In this document: positions 49,056-61,821 of the stretch, piece by piece
How positions within the stretch are numbered: the first letter of the stretch is position 1
How the letters are laid out: each line of letters starts with the position of its first letter
Source: Clitoria ternatea
Taxonomy: Eukaryota; Streptophyta; Magnoliopsida; Fabales; Fabaceae
Assembly: GCA_037962975.1 (NCBI GenBank)
Contig: CM075675.1
Span: 45,058,501 to 45,122,500, forward strand
Direction: 5' to 3'
Length of the DNA: 64,000 nucleotides
Program-made: the position numbers and the translations under genes
Notes under the pieces: model-generated
Seen by the model: only the letters and a program-made list of their open reading frames with translations
Told to the model about the DNA's origin: nothing
The model's database searches: none

Positions 49056-50318
49056 GGGTCAAGAATAGCCGATGTCAAGAATACTTGAAGCACGGGTTAT
49101 GCTTAAGCCAGAAGTGGATGGAGGCAATAATAATTTACATGTAATGTAAAATACTTTTACATAGTGGAAATCCTTCAGATTTGAAGGTACTAGATGTAGT
49201 CTCTGAGTTGGAAGTGAACCAGTATAGATTGCTTGTGTAATGTCTCTTTCTCTCTTACTCCTTACTATCCAAAGTCTGGTGCATGATGATTGTTAAACTC
49301 GATAGTAAAAGTTTGATAAAATAAACGCTCTCTTTTACTCTCTCAATCAAAGAATCACGCTCTCAGTCGCTTCAAAAGTCTGGTCCGTTGCATAACGCTC
49401 CAAAAGTTTAAATATCACTTTTTGGTTTAAAAAAGTAAACAGACTTATTCAACCCTCCCTTCTAAGTCTGTTTTCTGAAATAACAAGGGTGAATGCTCTA
49501 TGTAGAGAAGATAATATTTAGTGTATAAGGATAACAATAGGCCAAGCTTATAGATTTTTATAAGAACTTGTATTATCTGAGTGATAGAAGTCTGGGTGTA
49601 GGGGAATTTGATTTCTTTTTGTGTTGTTCATGATAAGTATTGAATATGATTAGTTGCTCTCCTCATGTGAAGATATCAAGAATGCACTTCTCTACATTGG
49701 TAATCATAGATCACCAAGACTAGATGGCATTCCTCCCACTTTCTATAAAGTCCTTTGGGACCACTTGGAACCCCCCTCATTAAAAATATGATCCTAAATC
49801 TGTGGAATAACCTGAAATACATAGCCAAGGTTAATGAGATTACCCTTACCTTAATTCCTAAGATTGATGAACTAGAGCTCGCTTCTCACTTTAGGGTAAT
49901 TGCTCTTTGTAATGTGAGTTACAAATTTTGGCCAAGCTAATTGCTAACCATTTGGCACCCTTCATGTTAGATATTATCAATGGGTAACAACATGCCTTTA
50001 TGAAAGGAAGGAGTAGTATAAAGAATGTTAGTTTACTGAATGAAGTGCTTCATTCTCTAGATGCTGACAGAGGTAGGAAGAAGTTTATGATTTTAAAGCT
50101 TGACTTGTTGAAAGCATATGACCATATGTCTTGACTCTTTATACGAGACTCCCTTCTTCATGCTAAGTTCCTAGTTGATGTGATTTATAAGTGTATTTCA
50201 TCTTTATCCATGGATCTAAATTAGAATAGTAAGAGATCAGATAGTTTCAAATCGCTACAAGGTCTTTGAGAAGGCAACCCCATGTCCTTTATACTCTTTG
50301 TTCTGTGGATCGAGAGAC

Positions 50319-50833
50319 TTAGGGGTCGTTTGGTTCCCTGTTGGTTTGACCAACCCTAAAAAAAGATCATACAGTCAAACATGTCTCGAATGACGTAAAG
50401 GATCAATATTAATCTTTAGATTTTTTTATTTTCATAATTTTGTTCCCCCAACTGCAAATCAAATAAGCACTTAAAGGGTGTTTGAGATGCAGTTGGGGTT
50501 GGTCAAAATTTGATTTGACCAACTCTTACAAAAGATTCTTTGGTCAAACGAAGTTTTAGCTGTCTCAAACGACATGAAACAACAATATTAACTTTTAGAT
50601 TTTTCTATTTTCATAACTCATTTTCCCCAACTACATACTAAACAGATACTTAGTGCTCATTTGGTTTGTAGTTGGGGAAACTGGGTTATAAAAAAGAAAA
50701 AAATTTAAAGGTTAAGATTGATCTTTCATATCGTTCGAGGCCATCAAAACTCTGTTTGATAGTAGAATTTTTTTGGGGTAGGTCAAAATCAAACTTGTTT
50801 GACCAATCCAACGAGGAACAAAACTAGCTCTTA
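50319..50833. mobile_element. Harbinger-type MITE, 509 bp, in the LINE
   Basis: The element is 50322-50830, flanked by TTA (50319-50321, 50831-50833). Ends GGGGTCGTTTGGTTCC and (inverted) GAGCTAGTTTTGTTCC are related. Taking it out with one TTA restores the LINE frame at WIERLSHLTCES. Confidence 0.8.
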
Positions 50834-50913
50834 GTCATCTCACTTGTGAGAGTGTGAGTATTGGATCCTTATGATGCGGTGAAATACGGCCTAACAATTT
50901 CTCATATACTCTT

Positions 50914-53900
50914 TAAAATATCCTAACTTAACAAAAATAAACCTGAAAATACAAAAATGTTTTGGCGATTTCTTAAAACAATTAAGGAAGGAAGGACTAC
51001 AATATGAATTTTAATCAATAATAGGGAACAATTAAAAGAAGCCATTCTATATATATGTAAATATACAAGAAGATGTATAAATCCAATTAAGGATGATTTT
51101 TGAACAACCAAGCACAACATAATCAATTAAATTAGTAAAAAGTTTGATTTATTTAGAGAATTATGGAATAAAATGGAATGGGGTTCAAAACTACCTTAAT
51201 TGATTCATAAAATTGGGTAACTTATGGAAGCAAATGGTTATATAACCATATCATGTCTCAACAACATCAAAGTATGTTAAAAAAACTGAAGAAAACAGGG
51301 AAAACCAGGGCATGAAATGATTCAGACACCACCCTGAATTGATTCATGTAAAAAAATTACACAGACAGTAATGTAACAGGGGGATGAATCGATTCATACC
51401 CCCTGTGAATCGATTCACACGGCCTAGACAGGGGCTTGAGTCGATTCTTACACCTGATGAATTGATTCAGACTTAATGTTTCCCCCCTCTGAATCGATTC
51501 ATACGACAGGGAAATCGATTCAAGTGTTATGCAGTATCACTTATGACAAAAACAACAAAAATGCATTATTTTCAACTTCTACCTACCCTATTTTTCTCAT
51601 TTTAAATTCAATGATCATGAAATTTTGACACAAGCTATAATGCATCATTTGTGATGTATAGCCGCTAGCCGCACTCAAAAATTCCCAAAAACGAGGAAGG
51701 TATGCTCAAAAATGCAATTGGCTCGTTTTATGGTATTTTGAGCAACTGAGAAAGCATTTTTTAATCAAATTGATTCATTCCAGTTTCTACAGGTCACAAA
51801 TCATGCCTAGATGCTAATCAAACTATTCTAAACCATTCATTCCCTATGAATTGCAATTTGACTACCTCTGTTGCCAAATTATGCAGGGAATTTACATAAA
51901 AATCACACAACCATGAACTTAATACACAACCATTGCCATTTTCTCATTCAATACAATCCTTGGACATTTTATGCATCAACATAACATCACATATGAATCC
52001 ACAATTCCTGGTCATCACCTCATGTGCAAATGTTAGGACCATCCATGGTCTCCACTCTCTAATATCATCATGTAAGTACCATTATTCATCATAAACCAAA
52101 CTATATGCTCAAAATAGGTTCTAACTTCTAATTGAAGCTGTAAACTATCTATTCCACTACATATTCATCCATACACACTCACGTACGCATAACAAAGTGG
52201 TATACACAGGAGCCGGCCAAGCCTACTATAAACTACTATGCACATCATGTACCATACATATATATACATAATGCTCCAAGCATGCTGAGTGACCTTATAT
52301 ACCTCCGCTGCGTCCTAATTCTACTGTAAAAATAACCACAAATAGAGGTGAGCCATATACATAATAAATGACAGTTATAGTACCGATTCAATTGCTTATT
52401 TTTTAACATGCAAAGAAACAACAAATAAGTAATAACATAACTACCATAATTATGTTATTCACTAATTCTCATCATCATTCTATGTCATCATGCTATTCTC
52501 AAAGTATACACATGCATACATGCTATTCTCATTCATTATTAGATTTTGTGTTGCAACACTGGCTCTCAGCCACATACTCAGCTCTCGGCTGATCTGGCCG
52601 TTTTATTGGTACTAAACCGTTTGCCCTTTCATGTGACACAATCACTCTCAGCGACAACGGTAGTGTCACGGGTTAATCCCCGAGCCTCGCTCAAGAGGTT
52701 TGCCTTGAGTCCCACTCAAGGTCTTCATGGAATCCTTGAAACCACATCATAAAGAAATCATAATACATGCTGTATCATCTTACAAGGCATCTCATGCTAT
52801 AGATGACAATAAATAATTCATTCAAGTGCATCCCATGACACCTTCTATATCCACAAGTCATTCACATTATGTTCACATAATCAATTCAAGTCTCCAACCA
52901 TGTCTCACATATAGAAACCTTTCAATCAAACCTTTACATCTCTTGTAACACATATATCACACAATAATACTAACTATAATTTTGCATTATAAGCATCTTA
53001 TCATAGTTTCATGAATGATCAACTACATAATCATCACAGTTCGGATACACAACATACATAATTCATTATATCAATGTACCTTGGATCCATCTATAAACCA
53101 TACATTTAATATGTAAAAGATCCCCTACCTTGAAATGGAGAATCCTAGAAACAGTTCGACCGATCGAACTCTAGTAGCTCATAAATCGCAACTTTGATCT
53201 CTATTTTTCAAGTTCGAACAACTTCTTAAAATTTATATAACTTAATTTTAACACCACAATCGATATCAATATCGTTTACTAAGTTAACAATCGTTAAATT
53301 AGAATAATTTTGGTAAGACATAACTTACCGAATCGAGACATTGACTTTGGAACCCGCCTCCGAACCATGTTTCAAGCTCTGAATCTCTCCAAAACTCTCC
53401 AAAGCTACCTTATTTCATTGAAACGACTATCATTATGTTGCAATCTTATAGAATTAGCAATTTAGAAGCTATTCTAACTCACTTTCCATGGAAGCTCAAG
53501 GTTCTTGAAGAACCCCAAAGTTGTCCACCATTGCCAATAGCTTCCTTTTGCTTCCAAATTCATAAAATTGCATAAATTAAAAGATGAAAGCAATGATAAA
53601 CCAAAACCTAAGGTAGGATTTCATCATCTTACCTCAAATTGGAGAATCCAAAGCTCTTTCCCTCTAAAACCTTGGCTGCCCAACGTGAAGGAGAAGATAA
53701 AGTGCTTGAATTTCACTTTGAGTTGATGAATTTAAGAAGAAATTAGAGAAAAAGGAAGATGATAGAGCCAATTAAAAGAGTTGAAGAAGTAGAAGGTTTC
53801 TCCTTTCTCTGATGCCAACGAATAAAACCTGAGAAAGAGAAGGAGATTTTTAATTTAAAAAGGTCTAGGGACGCGTTGGTCATTTTGGCAATTTAATTAA

Positions 53901-53970
53901 TTTCCCATTTTCATTTCATTTCTCTTTAATTCTTACTTTATCAAATAAATCCTATTTTTAGGATGTTACA
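50914..53970 (-). repeat. Chromovirus LTR, left copy (solo-LTR-like borders)
   Basis: 3057 bp, flanked on both sides by CTCTT, so alone it has the exact layout of a solo LTR. It differs from the right copy by scattered substitutions and short indels, such as about 20 bp near 51640-51660 that are missing in the right copy. Confidence 0.9.
51312..51522. repeat. Four pairs of TGAATCGATTCA palindromes, left LTR
   Basis: Starts: 51312/51335, 51385/51406, 51437/51458, 51490/51511. In-pair spacing is 21-23 bp; pair steps are 73, 52 and 53 bp. Three copies are perfect, the rest have one or two changes. Confidence 0.9.
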
Positions 53971-54110
53971 CTCTTTGCTAATGATAGAATGCTCATTGCT
54001 AAAGCTATTATAGAGCAAGTTGCGAACATCATAAATATTCTCCATATCTTCTGTGATGCTTCTACCCAAAAGATGAGTCCGGAGAAGTCGGAGGTGCTTT
54101 TCCAAAAAGG
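53971..54110 (+). pseudogene. 140-bp duplicate of LINE flank inside the chromovirus
   Basis: Matches 61822-61961, the true right flank, with about half a dozen differences, then breaks at AAAAAGGTAT and continues with the last bases of an LTR (TTTTTAGGATGTTACA). Confidence 0.92.
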
Positions 54111-54128
54111 TATTTTTAGGATGTTACA

Positions 54129-54142
54129 ATTTTCTCCTCCAA
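54129..54142 (-). promoter_or_regulatory. Chromovirus polypurine tract
   Basis: The sense strand reads TTGGAGGAGAAAAT, right before the remnant LTR start TGTAACATCC. Confidence 0.75.
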
Positions 54143-54181
54143 CAAAGAATTTCGACCTCGAAATTCAAATATAGACATACC

Positions 54182-57131
54182 TCAATGGAATAGCTTGGGA
54201 TATTGCTGCCTCATAGTGTCTTCACAGTCCCAAGTATACATAATGCATTGTTACTGTTGCCATGCAACCTTGGCCAACTTAATATTCTTGCTTCTCAAGC
54301 ATTTCACGAACCTATCCACTATACCAGTGGGCTCAGCTATAATGGTCAAGTTCTCTCTGATCTCTACATCGTCATCTGGCATCTCATGTGTAGGATCTGG
54401 CAAGTACTTTCTTAACTGAGAAACATGAAACACACTATGCAAATTTGACAAATGAAAAGGCAGTGCTATCTGATAGGCTATAAGGGCAACCTTTTTCAAC
54501 ACTTCATAGGGTCCAATATACCTCAGACTCAGCTTCCGTCTTTTCAATGCTCGTCCAATACCCTTATTAGGAGAAATTTTCAGAAATACTCTATCACCAA
54601 CCTAAAACTCAAGCGGTTTCGTCCGGTTGTCATGATAACTTTTCTGACGATCTTGGGATGCTTTCATTTTGTCTCTGATCATCTGAATCTGCTCAGAAGT
54701 TTGCTGCACAATCTCAGGCCCCAACATCAAACTCTCACCGGTCTCCAACCAACAAAGAGGTGTTCAACATTTCCTTCTATATAAAGCCTCATATGGAGCC
54801 ATATCAATGCTGCTATGATAACTATTATTATAAGTGAATTCAATCAATGGAAGATACTGCTCCCAGCCACCACCATGCTCTAGCACACAGAACCTCAACA
54901 AGTCCTCTAAACTCTAAATGGTACGCTCAGACTGCCCATCTGTCTGGGGATGATAGGACGAACTCAACCGAAGCTTCAAGCCTAACTCCTGATGTAAGCT
55001 TCCCCAAAATTGAGAAGTAAATCTTGGATCTCTATCCGACACAATAGAAGATAGTACACCATGCAGTCGAATGATCTCACTGATGTACAATTGTGCTAGT
55101 CTCTACAAGGGGTATCTTATATTGATAGGCAAGAAATGTGCAGACTTCGTCAATCTATCCACAATAACCTAGATAGCATTATGACCACTGCGAGTCCTGG
55201 GTAATCCCATCACGAAATCCATGGTAATAGCATCCCATTTCCATATAGAAATCTCAAGAGGTTGCAAAATACTAGATGGCTTCTGATGTTCAACTTTTGC
55301 TTTCTGACAAATAATACAATGAGCCACATAATCAACCACATCTCTTTTCAATCCAGGCCATTGGAAATGCAACTTTAAATCATGATACATTTTTGTAGTG
55401 CCCAAATGGATGCTCAACATACTTTTATGAGCTTCATTGAGTACTATTTTTCTCAAATCTCCAGAATCAGGCATATAAACTCAGCCTTTCACTCGCCAAA
55501 CGCCATCAGTACCCTCCGTTAAGAACAGATCTTTACCACTAGCCTGAGTTCTCTCATCTCAGCTAGATAAGCATCGAACATTTACTGTACAAATACAAGC
55601 TTTAAGAACTCATTGGCTATTTTCAAGGTACCAAGAGTCACGTTTTTAGGCAAAGAAATATCCACATACAGATTCATATCTCTTAACTGCTCAAGTAATT
55701 CCATCTCTTTAATCATCATAACTGTCATATGAATAGATTTTCGGCTTAAGGCATTAGCTATAACATTCGCCTTTCCCGGATGGTATCTCAAATCAAAGTC
55801 ATAATCTTTCAGAAACTTCATCCATCTTCTCTGCTTCATATTCAGCTCTTTCTGATCAAACATATACTTTAAGCTCTTATGATCGCTATACACTTCAAAT
55901 TTAGAACCATAAAGGTAATGTCTCCAAATATTTAGTGCAAAAACCACAGCTGCAAGTTCTAGATCATGCGTAGGATAGTTCTATTCATGCGGTCACAACT
56001 ATCATGAAGCATAAGTTATTAACTTGCTATTCTACATCAATACACACCCAAGACCTAATCTGGATGCATCACAATACACCACAAAACTTTCCTGCAGATT
56101 AGGCAATACCAATACATGAGTAGAAGTCAATCTAGCCTTTAGCTCTTGGAAACTCCTCTCACATTCAGAATACCATACAAAAGGAATATTCTTTTGGGTT
56201 AGCTTAGTCATCGGCAACACAATTTTAGAGAATCCCTCAATGAATCTTCGATAATATCCAGCTAAACCCATGAAACTCCTGACTTCAGTAACTAATTTAG
56301 GTCTCTCCTAAGCCATAACAGCTTCCACTTTAGAAGGATCAATAGAAACACCTTTACTAGAAATAACATGACCCAGAAATTGAATCATATCCATCCAGAA
56401 GTCACATTTGGACAATTTAGCAAACAACTGTTTTTCTTTTAACACTTGGAGTACCAAACGAAGATGTTCTTCATGCTCCTCAGGAGACTTAGAATAAATT
56501 AAGATATCATCGATAAAAATAACCACAAATCGATCCAAGTATGGATGAAAGATGCTGTTCATATAATTCATGAACACAGCAGGAGCATTAGTCACACCGA
56601 ACGACATCATCATATATTCATAATGGCCATATCGAGTCCTGAACGTCGTTTTAGGAATATCTGAAGCTTTAACTTGGATCTGATGATATCCGATCGTAAA
56701 TCAATCTTTGAAAAGATTGAAGCACCCTGCAACTGATTAATCAAATCATCAATCCTAGGAAACGAATATTTATTCTTTATTGTGAGCTTATTCAATTGGA
56801 GGTAATCAACACATAACCGCATACTGCCATCTTTCTTTTTAACTAGTAGCATCGGAGCACCCCACGGTGATATACTAGGTCGGATAAACTATTTTTCAAG
56901 CAATTCATCAACTTGCTTTTTTAATTCTGCCAACTCAACATAGGACATCTGATAGGGAGCACTGAAGATTGGTTCAGCTCCAGGAACAAGATCAATAGAG
57001 AACTCAATTTCTTTTTCAGGAGGAACACCAGGTACATCCTCTAGAAACACTTCAGAAAAGTCACATGCAACAAGGATATCATGCACTCTAGACCCACTCT
57101 TTCCATCAGTTAAACAAAATAGCATAAACAA
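54182..57131 (-). pseudogene. Chromovirus pol: RT, RNase H, integrase, chromodomain
   Basis: RT has LLVKKKDGSMRLCVDY, then a shift near 56660-56700, then FGVTNAPAVFMNYMN and the FIDDIL box. RNase H shows YCDASRLGLG and YSDHKSLKYMF. Integrase includes CIICQKAK, MDFVMGLPRTRSG, SSIVSDRDPRFTS and YHPQTDGQSERT, with several stops. After the HVSQLRKYLPDP junction comes a chromodomain-like end (IVDRFVKCLRSKNIKLAKVAW). In known chromoviruses that domain guides insertion to marked chromatin. Lesions exclude a functional protein. Confidence 0.88.
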
Positions 57132-58593
57132 CTAAGATATACCTTGGACTGTGTAATCTTCAACATTCTGATTTGAAAAGATCAGCCACCGGTTCTGACA
57201 GTCAACTAGGACTTTATTGGCTGATAGTCAATCCATACCAAGTACTATATCAAGACCCCTCAAGGGTAGACATATCAAGCACAAAACTCCTATCACCCAA
57301 AGTGAAGGATACATTTTTACACATCATAGAAGTCTATAGTCTAATACCAGTTGGGTTAGATACATCCAAGGTCCGATTCATGTGAATAAAAGGCAGTCTC
57401 AGACGCCTTACATAATCATCAAAAATAAAGGAATGAGTTGCTCCAGAATCAAATACAACATCAAGCATAGAATCACCAAGTAAACACTTACTCTGAACCA
57501 GATCCTTAGCCTGAGCAACATCCTCAGCAGTAATGGCATAAACTCTGCCTGCAGCTGGTGGATTAGAAATTCCACCTTGATCATTTCTAGAAACCATAGC
57601 ATTATTACCATGTCCACCATTGCCTTGGCCACCATGGTTACCGTTTCCACGGCCTCGTCCTCGGAAGCCTCTACGGTTAACACTAGTATTAGAATCTGTT
57701 TGTTGCAATAAAGGACAGTTGGGGCGTATATGCCCCTTTTCATTGCAGTGATAACAAATAACTTCTTCTTTGTCACAGTTTTTAGCAAAGTGGTCACCAC
57801 CACATCTGAAGTATTTGCCATCCCTCGGACGACCAATAAAATGATTACCAGAATTACCTCTGCCTTTAGATTTAGAAGATGATCCACCTCTAGTAAACTT
57901 TCCTTGCTTTTTAAAATTAATAGACTGTGGCCTTGAAGAAACATCAGATTTACTGCTCGATCTAGTAGAAGCCTTATCATCTTCTTTGTAAATCTTGCAT
58001 TTATTCACAAGAACAAGGAAACTCCTGATTTCTTGATGCCTGAATGCCTTTTTAATTTCAGGTCTTAAACCACTTTTGAATTTGATACATTTAGAACCTT
58101 CAGTACCAGGCTGCTGAAAAGGAGGATAAAATAAATAGAGTTCTTCAAATTTAGCAGCATAGTCTTGAACACTCAAATTACCCTGCCTGAGTTCCATGAA
58201 TTCCAGTTTCTTTTTGCTTCACACAGTATCAGGGAAGTATTTTTCAAGAAAACAAGCCTTGAAGTTCTCCCAGATTAATTGAGTTCCAGTGGCTATCATT
58301 CTAGCTTTAGCAATTTTCCACCACTTCTCAGCTTCATCTCGAAGCATAAACCCTGCATATTCAACTTTTTATGCCTCGGTGCACATCAAACTACCAAAGA
58401 TCCTCTCCAAGTTCTGAATCCATGCATAAGCTTGATCAGGATGGAAACCTCCATGAAATTCAGTAGGTTTACGCTTTAAGAAATAGTCAAGGCTATGATT
58501 ATCTACTGGTTGAGGCTGATTCTACCTCTCCAGGATATCAACAAAGCGCTGAAATACAGCAGCCATGGCATCCATACCTTGATGGTTTACCAT
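57132..58593 (-). pseudogene. Chromovirus gag and protease (three stops in gag)
   Basis: Starts at the ATG complementary to 58591-58593 (MVNHQGMDAMAA). Stops lie at 58522-58524, 58369-58371 and 58219-58221, and a long open part then runs 57334-58197. Zinc knuckles CGGDHFAKNC and CYHCNEKGHIRPNC lie near 57760-57820. The protease core VFDSGATHSF is intact near 57440. The remaining protease to 57132 is shifted. Confidence 0.88.
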
Positions 58594-58757
58594 TTCTTAT
58601 CCTGAAAATAATCATCACACTTTAGTACTTTCCATGGATAAGAATACAATTTATTCATAGTTGATCTCATCAACTAATTCAATACTTAACAACTAGCATA
58701 TGATTTCACTCAATTCATAACATTTAGTAGATTAACCTTGGCCTTGGACTTCTGAAA

Positions 58758-58773
58758 GTCTGCTCTGATACCA
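58758..58773 (-). promoter_or_regulatory. Chromovirus primer-binding site (tRNA-Met type)
   Basis: The sense strand reads TGGTATCAGAGCAGAC, three bases inside the right LTR. Confidence 0.85.
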
Positions 58774-58776
58774 AAA

Positions 58777-61700
58777 TAAAACATCCTAACTTAACAAAAA
58801 TAAACCCAAAAATACAAGAAAATTTTTCATGATTTCTTAAAACAATTAAGGAAGGAAGGACTACAATATGAATTTTAATCAATAATAGGGAACAATTAAA
58901 AGAAGCCATTCTATATATATGTAAATATACAAGAAGATGTATAAATCCAATTAAGGATGATTTTTGAACAACCAATCACAACATAATCAATTAAATTAGT
59001 AAAAAGTTTGATTTATTAAGAGAATTATGGAATAGAATGGAATGAGGTTCAAAAATACCTTAATTGATTCATAAAATTGGGTAACTTATGGAAGCAAATG
59101 GTCATATAACCATATCATGTCTCAACAACATCAAAGTATGTTAAAAAAAACTGAAGAAAATAGGGGAAAACAGGGCATGAATCGATTCAGACACCACCCT
59201 GAATCGATTCATGTAAAAAAAATTGCACAAACACTAATGTAACAGGGGGATAAATCGATTCATACCCCATGTGAATCGTTTCACACGGCCTGGATAGGGG
59301 CTTGAATCGATTCTTACACCTGATGAATCGATCCAGACTTAATGTTTTCCCCCTTCTGAATCGATTCATATGATAGAGAAATCGATTCAAGTGTTATGCA
59401 GTATCAGTTATGACAGAAACAACAAAAATGCATTATTTTCAACTTCTAGCTACCTTATTTTTCTCATTTTAAATCCAATGATCATGAAATTTTGACACAA
59501 GCTATGCCGCTCGCCGCACTAAAAAATTCCCAAAAACGAGGAAGTTATGCGCAAAAATGCAATTGGCTCGTTTTATGGTATTTTGAGCAACTGAGAAAGC
59601 ATTTTTTAATCAAATTGATTCATTCCAGTTTCTACAGGTCACAAATCATGCCTAGATGCTAATCAAACTGTTCTAAACCATTCATTCCCTATGAATTGCA
59701 ATTTGACTACCTCTGTTGCCAAATTATGCAGGGAATTTACATAAAAATCACACAACCATGAACTTAATACACAACCATTGCCATTTTCTCATTCAATACA
59801 ATCCCTGGACATTTTATGCATCAACATAACATCACATATGAATCCAAAATTCCTGGTCATCAACTCGTGTGTAAATGTTGGGACTACCCATGGTCTCCAC
59901 TCTCTAATATCATCATGTAAGTACCATTATTCATCATAAACAAAACTATATGCTTAAAATAGGTTCTAAACTTCTAATTAAAGATGTAAAAATATCTATT
60001 CCACTACATATTCATCCATACACACTCACATACGCATAACAAAGTGGTATACACAGGAGCCGACCAAGCCTACTACAAACTACTATGCGCATCATGTACC
60101 ATACATATATATACATAATGCTCTATGCATGCTGAGTGACCTCATATACCTCCGCTGCGTCCTAATTCCACTGTAAAAATAACCACAAATAGAGGTGAGC
60201 CATATACATAATAAATGACAGTTATAGTACCAATTCAATTGCTCATTTTCTAACATGCAAAGAAATAACAAATAAGTAATAACATAACTACCATAATCAT
60301 GTTATTCACTAATTCTCATCATCATTCTATGTCATCATGCTATTCTCAAAGTATACACATGCATACATGCTATTCTCATTCATTATTAAATTTTGTGTTG
60401 CAACACTGGCTCTCAGCCACATACTCAGCTCTCGGCTGATCTAGCCGTTTTATTGGCACTAAACCGTTTGCCCTTTCACGTGACACAATCACTCTCAGCG
60501 ACAACGGTAGTATCACGGGTTAATCCCCGAGCCTCACTCAAGAGGTTTACCTTGAGTCCCACTCAAGGTCTTCGTGGAATCCTCGAAACCACATCATATA
60601 GAAATCACATTTCATGCTGTATTATCTTACAAGGCATCTCATGCTATAGATGACAATAAATAATTCATTCAAGTGCATTCGATGCAACCTTCTATATCCA
60701 CAACTTGTCATTCACACTATGTTCATATAATCAATTCAAGTCTCCAACCATGTCTCACATATAGAAACTTTTCAATCAAACCTTTACATCTCATGTAACA
60801 CATATATCACACAACAATACTAACTATAATTTTGCATTATAAGCATCCTATCATAGTTTCATGAATGATCAACTACATAGTCATCACAGTTCGAAAACAC
60901 AACATACATAATTCATTATATCAATATACCTCGAATCCGTCTATAAACCATGCATTTAATATGTAAGAGCTCCCCCTACCTCGAAATGGAGAATCCTAGA
61001 AACACTTCGACCGATCGAACACTAGCAACTCATAACTTGCAACTTTGATATCTATTTCTCAAGTTCGAACAACTTCTTAAAATTCATAATACTTAATTTT
61101 AACACCACAATCGATATCAATATCGCTTACTAAGTTAACAATCGTTAAATTAGAATCATTTCAGTAAGACATAACTTACTGAATCAAGACGTCGACTTTG
61201 GAACCCGCCTCCGAACCATGTTTCAAGCTTTGAATCGCTCCAAAACTCTCCGAAGCTACCTTATTTCATTGAAACGGCTATCATTAAGTTGCAATCTTAT
61301 AGAATTAGCAATTTAGAAGCTATTCTAACTCACTTTCCATGGAAGCTCAAGGTTCTTGAAGAACCCCAGAGCTGTCCACCATTGCCAATAGCTTCCTTTT
61401 GCTTCCAAATTCATAAAATTGCATGAATTAAAAGATGAAAGCAATGATAAACCAAAACCCAAGGTAGGATTTCATCATCTTACCTCAAATTGGAGAATCC
61501 AAAGCTCTTTCCCTCTAAAACCTTGGCTGCCCAACGTGAAGGAGAAGATAAAGTGCTTGAATTTCACTTTGAGTTGATGAATTTAAGAAGAAATTGGAGA
61601 AAAAGGAAGATGATGGAGCCAATTAAAAGAGTTGAAGAAGTAGAAGGTTTCTCCTTTCTGTGATGCCAACGAATGAAACCTGAGAAAGAGAAGGAGATTT

Positions 61701-61821
61701 TTAATTAAAAAAGGTCTACGGACGCGTTGGTCATTTTGACAATTTAATTAATTTCCTATTTTCATTTCATTTCTCTTTAATTCTTACTTTATCAAATAAA
61801 TCCTATTTTTAGGATGTTACA
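58777..61821 (-). repeat. Chromovirus LTR, right copy (functional 5' LTR)
   Basis: 3045 bp, from TAAAACATCC at the primer-site side to GGATGTTACA, followed by CTCTT and LINE sequence. It would hold the element's promoter. Confidence 0.9.
59178..59389. repeat. Four pairs of TGAATCGATTCA palindromes, right LTR
   Basis: Starts: 59178/59200, 59251/59272, 59303/59324, 59357/59378. In-pair spacing is 21-22 bp. Several positions mutated in the left LTR are perfect here, and the reverse. Confidence 0.9.

Larger units (their letters stand above)
47554..49490 (+). mobile_element. Solo LTR, 1927 bp (Copia/SIRE-like)
   Basis: The LTR spans 47559-49485, from TGTTGGAG to AATAACA, flanked by perfect AGGGT repeats (47554-47558, 49486-49490). 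TTATTCAACCCTCCCTTCTAAG-type text (near 49446-49467) is typical of SIRE-like LTRs. No coding capacity. It carries two internal tandem repeats. Confidence 0.82.

Noticed and set aside
52546..52752. Short frame repeated at 60393-60653
   Set aside because: It recurs only because both LTRs carry it; no start context or domain.
54195..54784. Plus-strand frames over the chromovirus integrase
   Set aside because: Shadows of the minus-strand integrase and chromodomain frame.
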